Shown here one piece after another: positions 62,220 through 64,000 of a stretch of DNA of 64,000 bases. The stretch comes from Bacteroidota bacterium. Lineage in GTDB: Bacteria; Bacteroidota; Ignavibacteria; Tepidaquicellales; Tepidaquicellaceae. Numbering within the stretch: position 1 is the stretch's first letter; every line of letters begins with the position of its first letter. A program made the translations under genes and the position numbers. The notes beneath the pieces were generated by a model that worked only from the letters and a program-made list of their open reading frames with translations, had not been told where the DNA came from and made no database searches. The stretch spans positions 124,001-188,000 of the forward strand of contig JAFDZP010000005.1 in the NCBI GenBank assembly GCA_018266835.1, given 5' to 3'.

Positions 62220-64000
62220 CTACTGATTCGGAATATCACTATGCTCAACCTTAACAGGATTCAAACTTTCTCTGAACTTCGTCACAATCTGAATACATCT
62301 CGGAATATCATCCGGAAGCAGCACAAGCAGTTCGTTCTTTTTAGTATGACTTAATGCAAACTCAATAGCCTCAACCTCATCAGGGATAACTTTATGCTTT
62401 ATTTCAGGATTTGCTTTCAGAATTCCCTTCAGTAACAAATCAGAAATTTCATCTGCCGAAGCTCTTCCTCTTAAATTATCATCCTGCCTGATAACAACCT
62501 TTGTAAACATTTTACCTACTACAGTTCCGAGCTTGATAATATCTTCATCTCTTCTATCGCCCGTTCCTGCAACAACACCTATCTTAACTTTGTTCGGGAA
62601 TTTATCAACAAACTTCGATAGAGCTTCCATACCGGCAGGGTTATGCGCAAAGTCAATAAGAACTTTGAACTCACCAACCTCAATGAGATTGAGTCTTCCC
62701 GGAGTCTGTGCAGTGCCCGGCACAAACGTAGTTAAGCCGAACTTAATATCTTCCGTTGTTAATCCCTGCAAATAAGCTGCAAGCGTAGCAGCTAAAACGT
62801 TCTGTATCATAAACGCAGCGCGTCCCCCGAATGTAAGAGGAATATTTATAACCTTCTCAATTCTTACTTTCCAGCCGCTCTTTATAATTGTGATGTAATT
62901 ATTTTCAAAGACTGCAGCTATACCGCCTTTGGCAGTATGCTTTTTTATTCTTTTATTATTTTCATCCATGCTGAACAGCGCAACCTTGCTTTCCAGGTCC
63001 TCTCTCATTTTATAAACAAGATCATCATCGGCATTTAATATTGCATAGCCGTTCTTCTTAACGCTCTCAGGCACAACTGCTTTTACTCGCGCCATATCTT
63101 CAAGAGTATTAATATCTTTAAGTCCAAGATGGTCGATTGTTACATTAGTACAGATACCAATATCGCAATAATCAAATCCAAGACCGGCTCTCAAAATTCC
63201 TCCGCGTGCACTTTCAAGCACTGCAATTTCAACAGTCGGGTCCATCAACACCATCTTAGCGGACATAGGTCCGGTGTTATCTCCCGGCTCAATCATAGTA
63301 TTTCCTATATAAACACCTTCCGTAGTTGTATAGCCTACAGTATAACCAACTTGTTTCATAATATGAGCAATTAATCGTGTAGTTGTAGTTTTTCCGTTCG
63401 TTCCTGTAACTGCAATTATAGGAATTCTTGCGGGAGCTCCCGGAGGAAATAACATATCCACCAACGGCTCGGCAACGTTTCTGCCGATTCCTTCCGAAGG
63501 CTCAAGATGCATTCTGAATCCGGGCGCAGCATTAACTTCTACTATGCCGCCTCCATTTTCACTGAGCGGAGTAGAAACATCAGGCGCAACGATATCAATT
63601 CCGGCAACATCAAGTCCGACAATTTTTGCAATGCGCTCAAATAAAAATATATTCTGCGGGTCAACTTCTTCTGTGCGGTCAATTGCTGTACCGCCTGTAG
63701 AAATATTTGCCGTCGATTTCAAATAACAGATTTCATTTTTCTTTAATACAGTCTCTAAATTATATCCTTTCAGTTCAAGTACTCTCATAGTCATGTCATC
63801 AATCTTTATCTGTGTTAAAGTTTTTTCATGACCGTAGCCTCTGCGCGGGTCCTGATTTTCTTTATCAATTAATTCTTTTATCGTGTGCTTCCCGTCACCT
63901 TTACAGCAGGCAGGAATTCTTTCCGCTACTGCAATCAATTTATTATTAATCACAAGCGCTCTGAAGTCACTTCCCGTTAACGATTTTTCAATAATAACCG
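62220..64000 (-). CDS. cphA: Cyanophycin synthetase-like ligase, 5'-truncated by window edge
   Basis: About 590 residues of the C-terminal part are visible; the frame remains open to the window edge (RALVINNKLIAVAERIPACC), so the N-terminus lies beyond. The first visible part is the end of an ATP-grasp domain (VAGIDIVAPDVSTPLSENGGGIVEVNAAPGFRMHLEP), which adds Asp in cyanophycin synthetase. Then comes a Mur-ligase-like module with P-loop VTGTNGKTTTTRLIAHIM, plus LESARGGILRAGLGFDYCD and AHNPAGMEALSKFV. This ATP-grasp plus Mur ligase layout fits cyanophycin synthetase; a Glu/Mur-type relative cannot be ruled out. No cyanophycinase is in the window. Confidence 0.9.
   Translation of the reverse strand, partial: VIIEKSLTGSDFRALVINNKLIAVAERIPACCKGDGKHTIKELIDKENQDPRRGYGHEKTLTQIKIDDMTMRVLELKGYNLETVLKKNEICYLKSTANISTGGTAIDRTEEVDPQNIFLFERIAKIVGLDVAGIDIVAPDVSTPLSENGGGIVEVNAAPGFRMHLEPSEGIGRNVAEPLVDMLFPPGAPARIPIIAVTGTNGKTTTTRLIAHIMKQVGYTVGYTTTEGVYIGNTMIEPGDNTGPMSAKMVLMDPTVEIAVLESARGGILRAGLGFDYCDIGICTNVTIDHLGLKDINTLEDMARVKAVVPESVKKNGYAILNADDDLVYKMREDLESKVALFSMDENNKRIKKHTAKGGIAAVFENNYITIIKSGWKVRIEKVINIPLTFGGRAAFMIQNVLAATLAAYLQGLTTEDIKFGLTTFVPGTAQTPGRLNLIEVGEFKVLIDFAHNPAGMEALSKFVDKFPNKVKIGVVAGTGDRRDEDIIKLGTVVGKMFTKVVIRQDDNLRGRASADEISDLLLKGILKANPEIKHKVIPDEVEAIEFALSHTKKNELLVLLPDDIPRCIQIVTKFRESLNPVKVEHSDIPNQ

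Overview
The window looks like a chromosome segment of a Gram-negative member of the Bacteroidota/Chlorobiota/Ignavibacteriota (FCB) group, most probably an Ignavibacteria-like bacterium; this is inference from gene content. Three secreted proteins end in a type IX secretion C-terminal sorting domain containing the PNPFNP signature. There are outer-membrane functions (TonB-dependent receptor, TamB, LolA-like carrier, heptose activation enzymes, RlpA-like protein). The DNA is AT-rich, and intergenic gaps are filled with palindromic CCCCCTCC/GGAGGGGG repeats. No rRNA, CRISPR array, transposase or prophage was seen.

Layout. 1-1.6 kb: 3' part of a GC-richer TonB-dependent receptor. 1.7-3 kb: an orphan AT-rich AAA ATPase. 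3-5.3 kb: a DNA-damage group, with an SRAP protein divergent from a Y-family polymerase and its coupled small partner. 5.6-13 kb (minus): tRNA-Thr(CGU), ahcY, aspS, a hybrid histidine kinase, an Hpt protein and hppD. 13-13.6 kb: a repeat-rich gap. 13.7-22.6 kb (minus): two T9SS-exported proteins, a DUF5063-like protein and a 967-residue secreted protein with twelve D-x-x-G-N-D-x-Y repeats. 22.7-31 kb (plus): the heptose kinase and adenylyltransferase pair, tamB and rnr. 31-35.9 kb (minus): pepP, purF, a PHP phosphoesterase and two small membrane proteins. 36-42.8 kb: dedA convergent with a flippase-like membrane protein, then lolA-like, DUF3108, S41 protease, OsmC and a Cys/Met-metabolism PLP enzyme. 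42.8-43.8 kb: a 960-bp gene-free repeat cluster. 43.8-49.8 kb (minus): nuoM, a Rossmann-fold protein, GNAT, aldehyde dehydrogenase and HNH nuclease. 50-55.4 kb (minus): an iron-type ABC importer whose last gene overlaps a T9SS-exported protein. 55.7-59.6 kb: PIG-L deacetylase, acyltransferase and rlpA-like. 59.7-64 kb (minus): amidase, yajQ, yraN, rnhB and a 5'-truncated cphA.

Most notable: four genes (rnr, a DUF2085 protein, a flippase-like protein and a cell-wall amidase) have reading frames that continue upstream of the first ATG/GTG/TTG into sequence encoding family-typical N-termini (winged helix, TM helices, signal peptide plus zinc-binding motif), with no canonical start codon before the upstream stop. 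They may start at ATC, ATT, CTG or similar codons. Other unexplained structure includes five paired 11-bp-period GTC direct repeats upstream of hppD, a two-copy conserved hairpin element of about 55 nt, and a CCTATTAGTAGTAATAGG palindrome family in intergenic sites.
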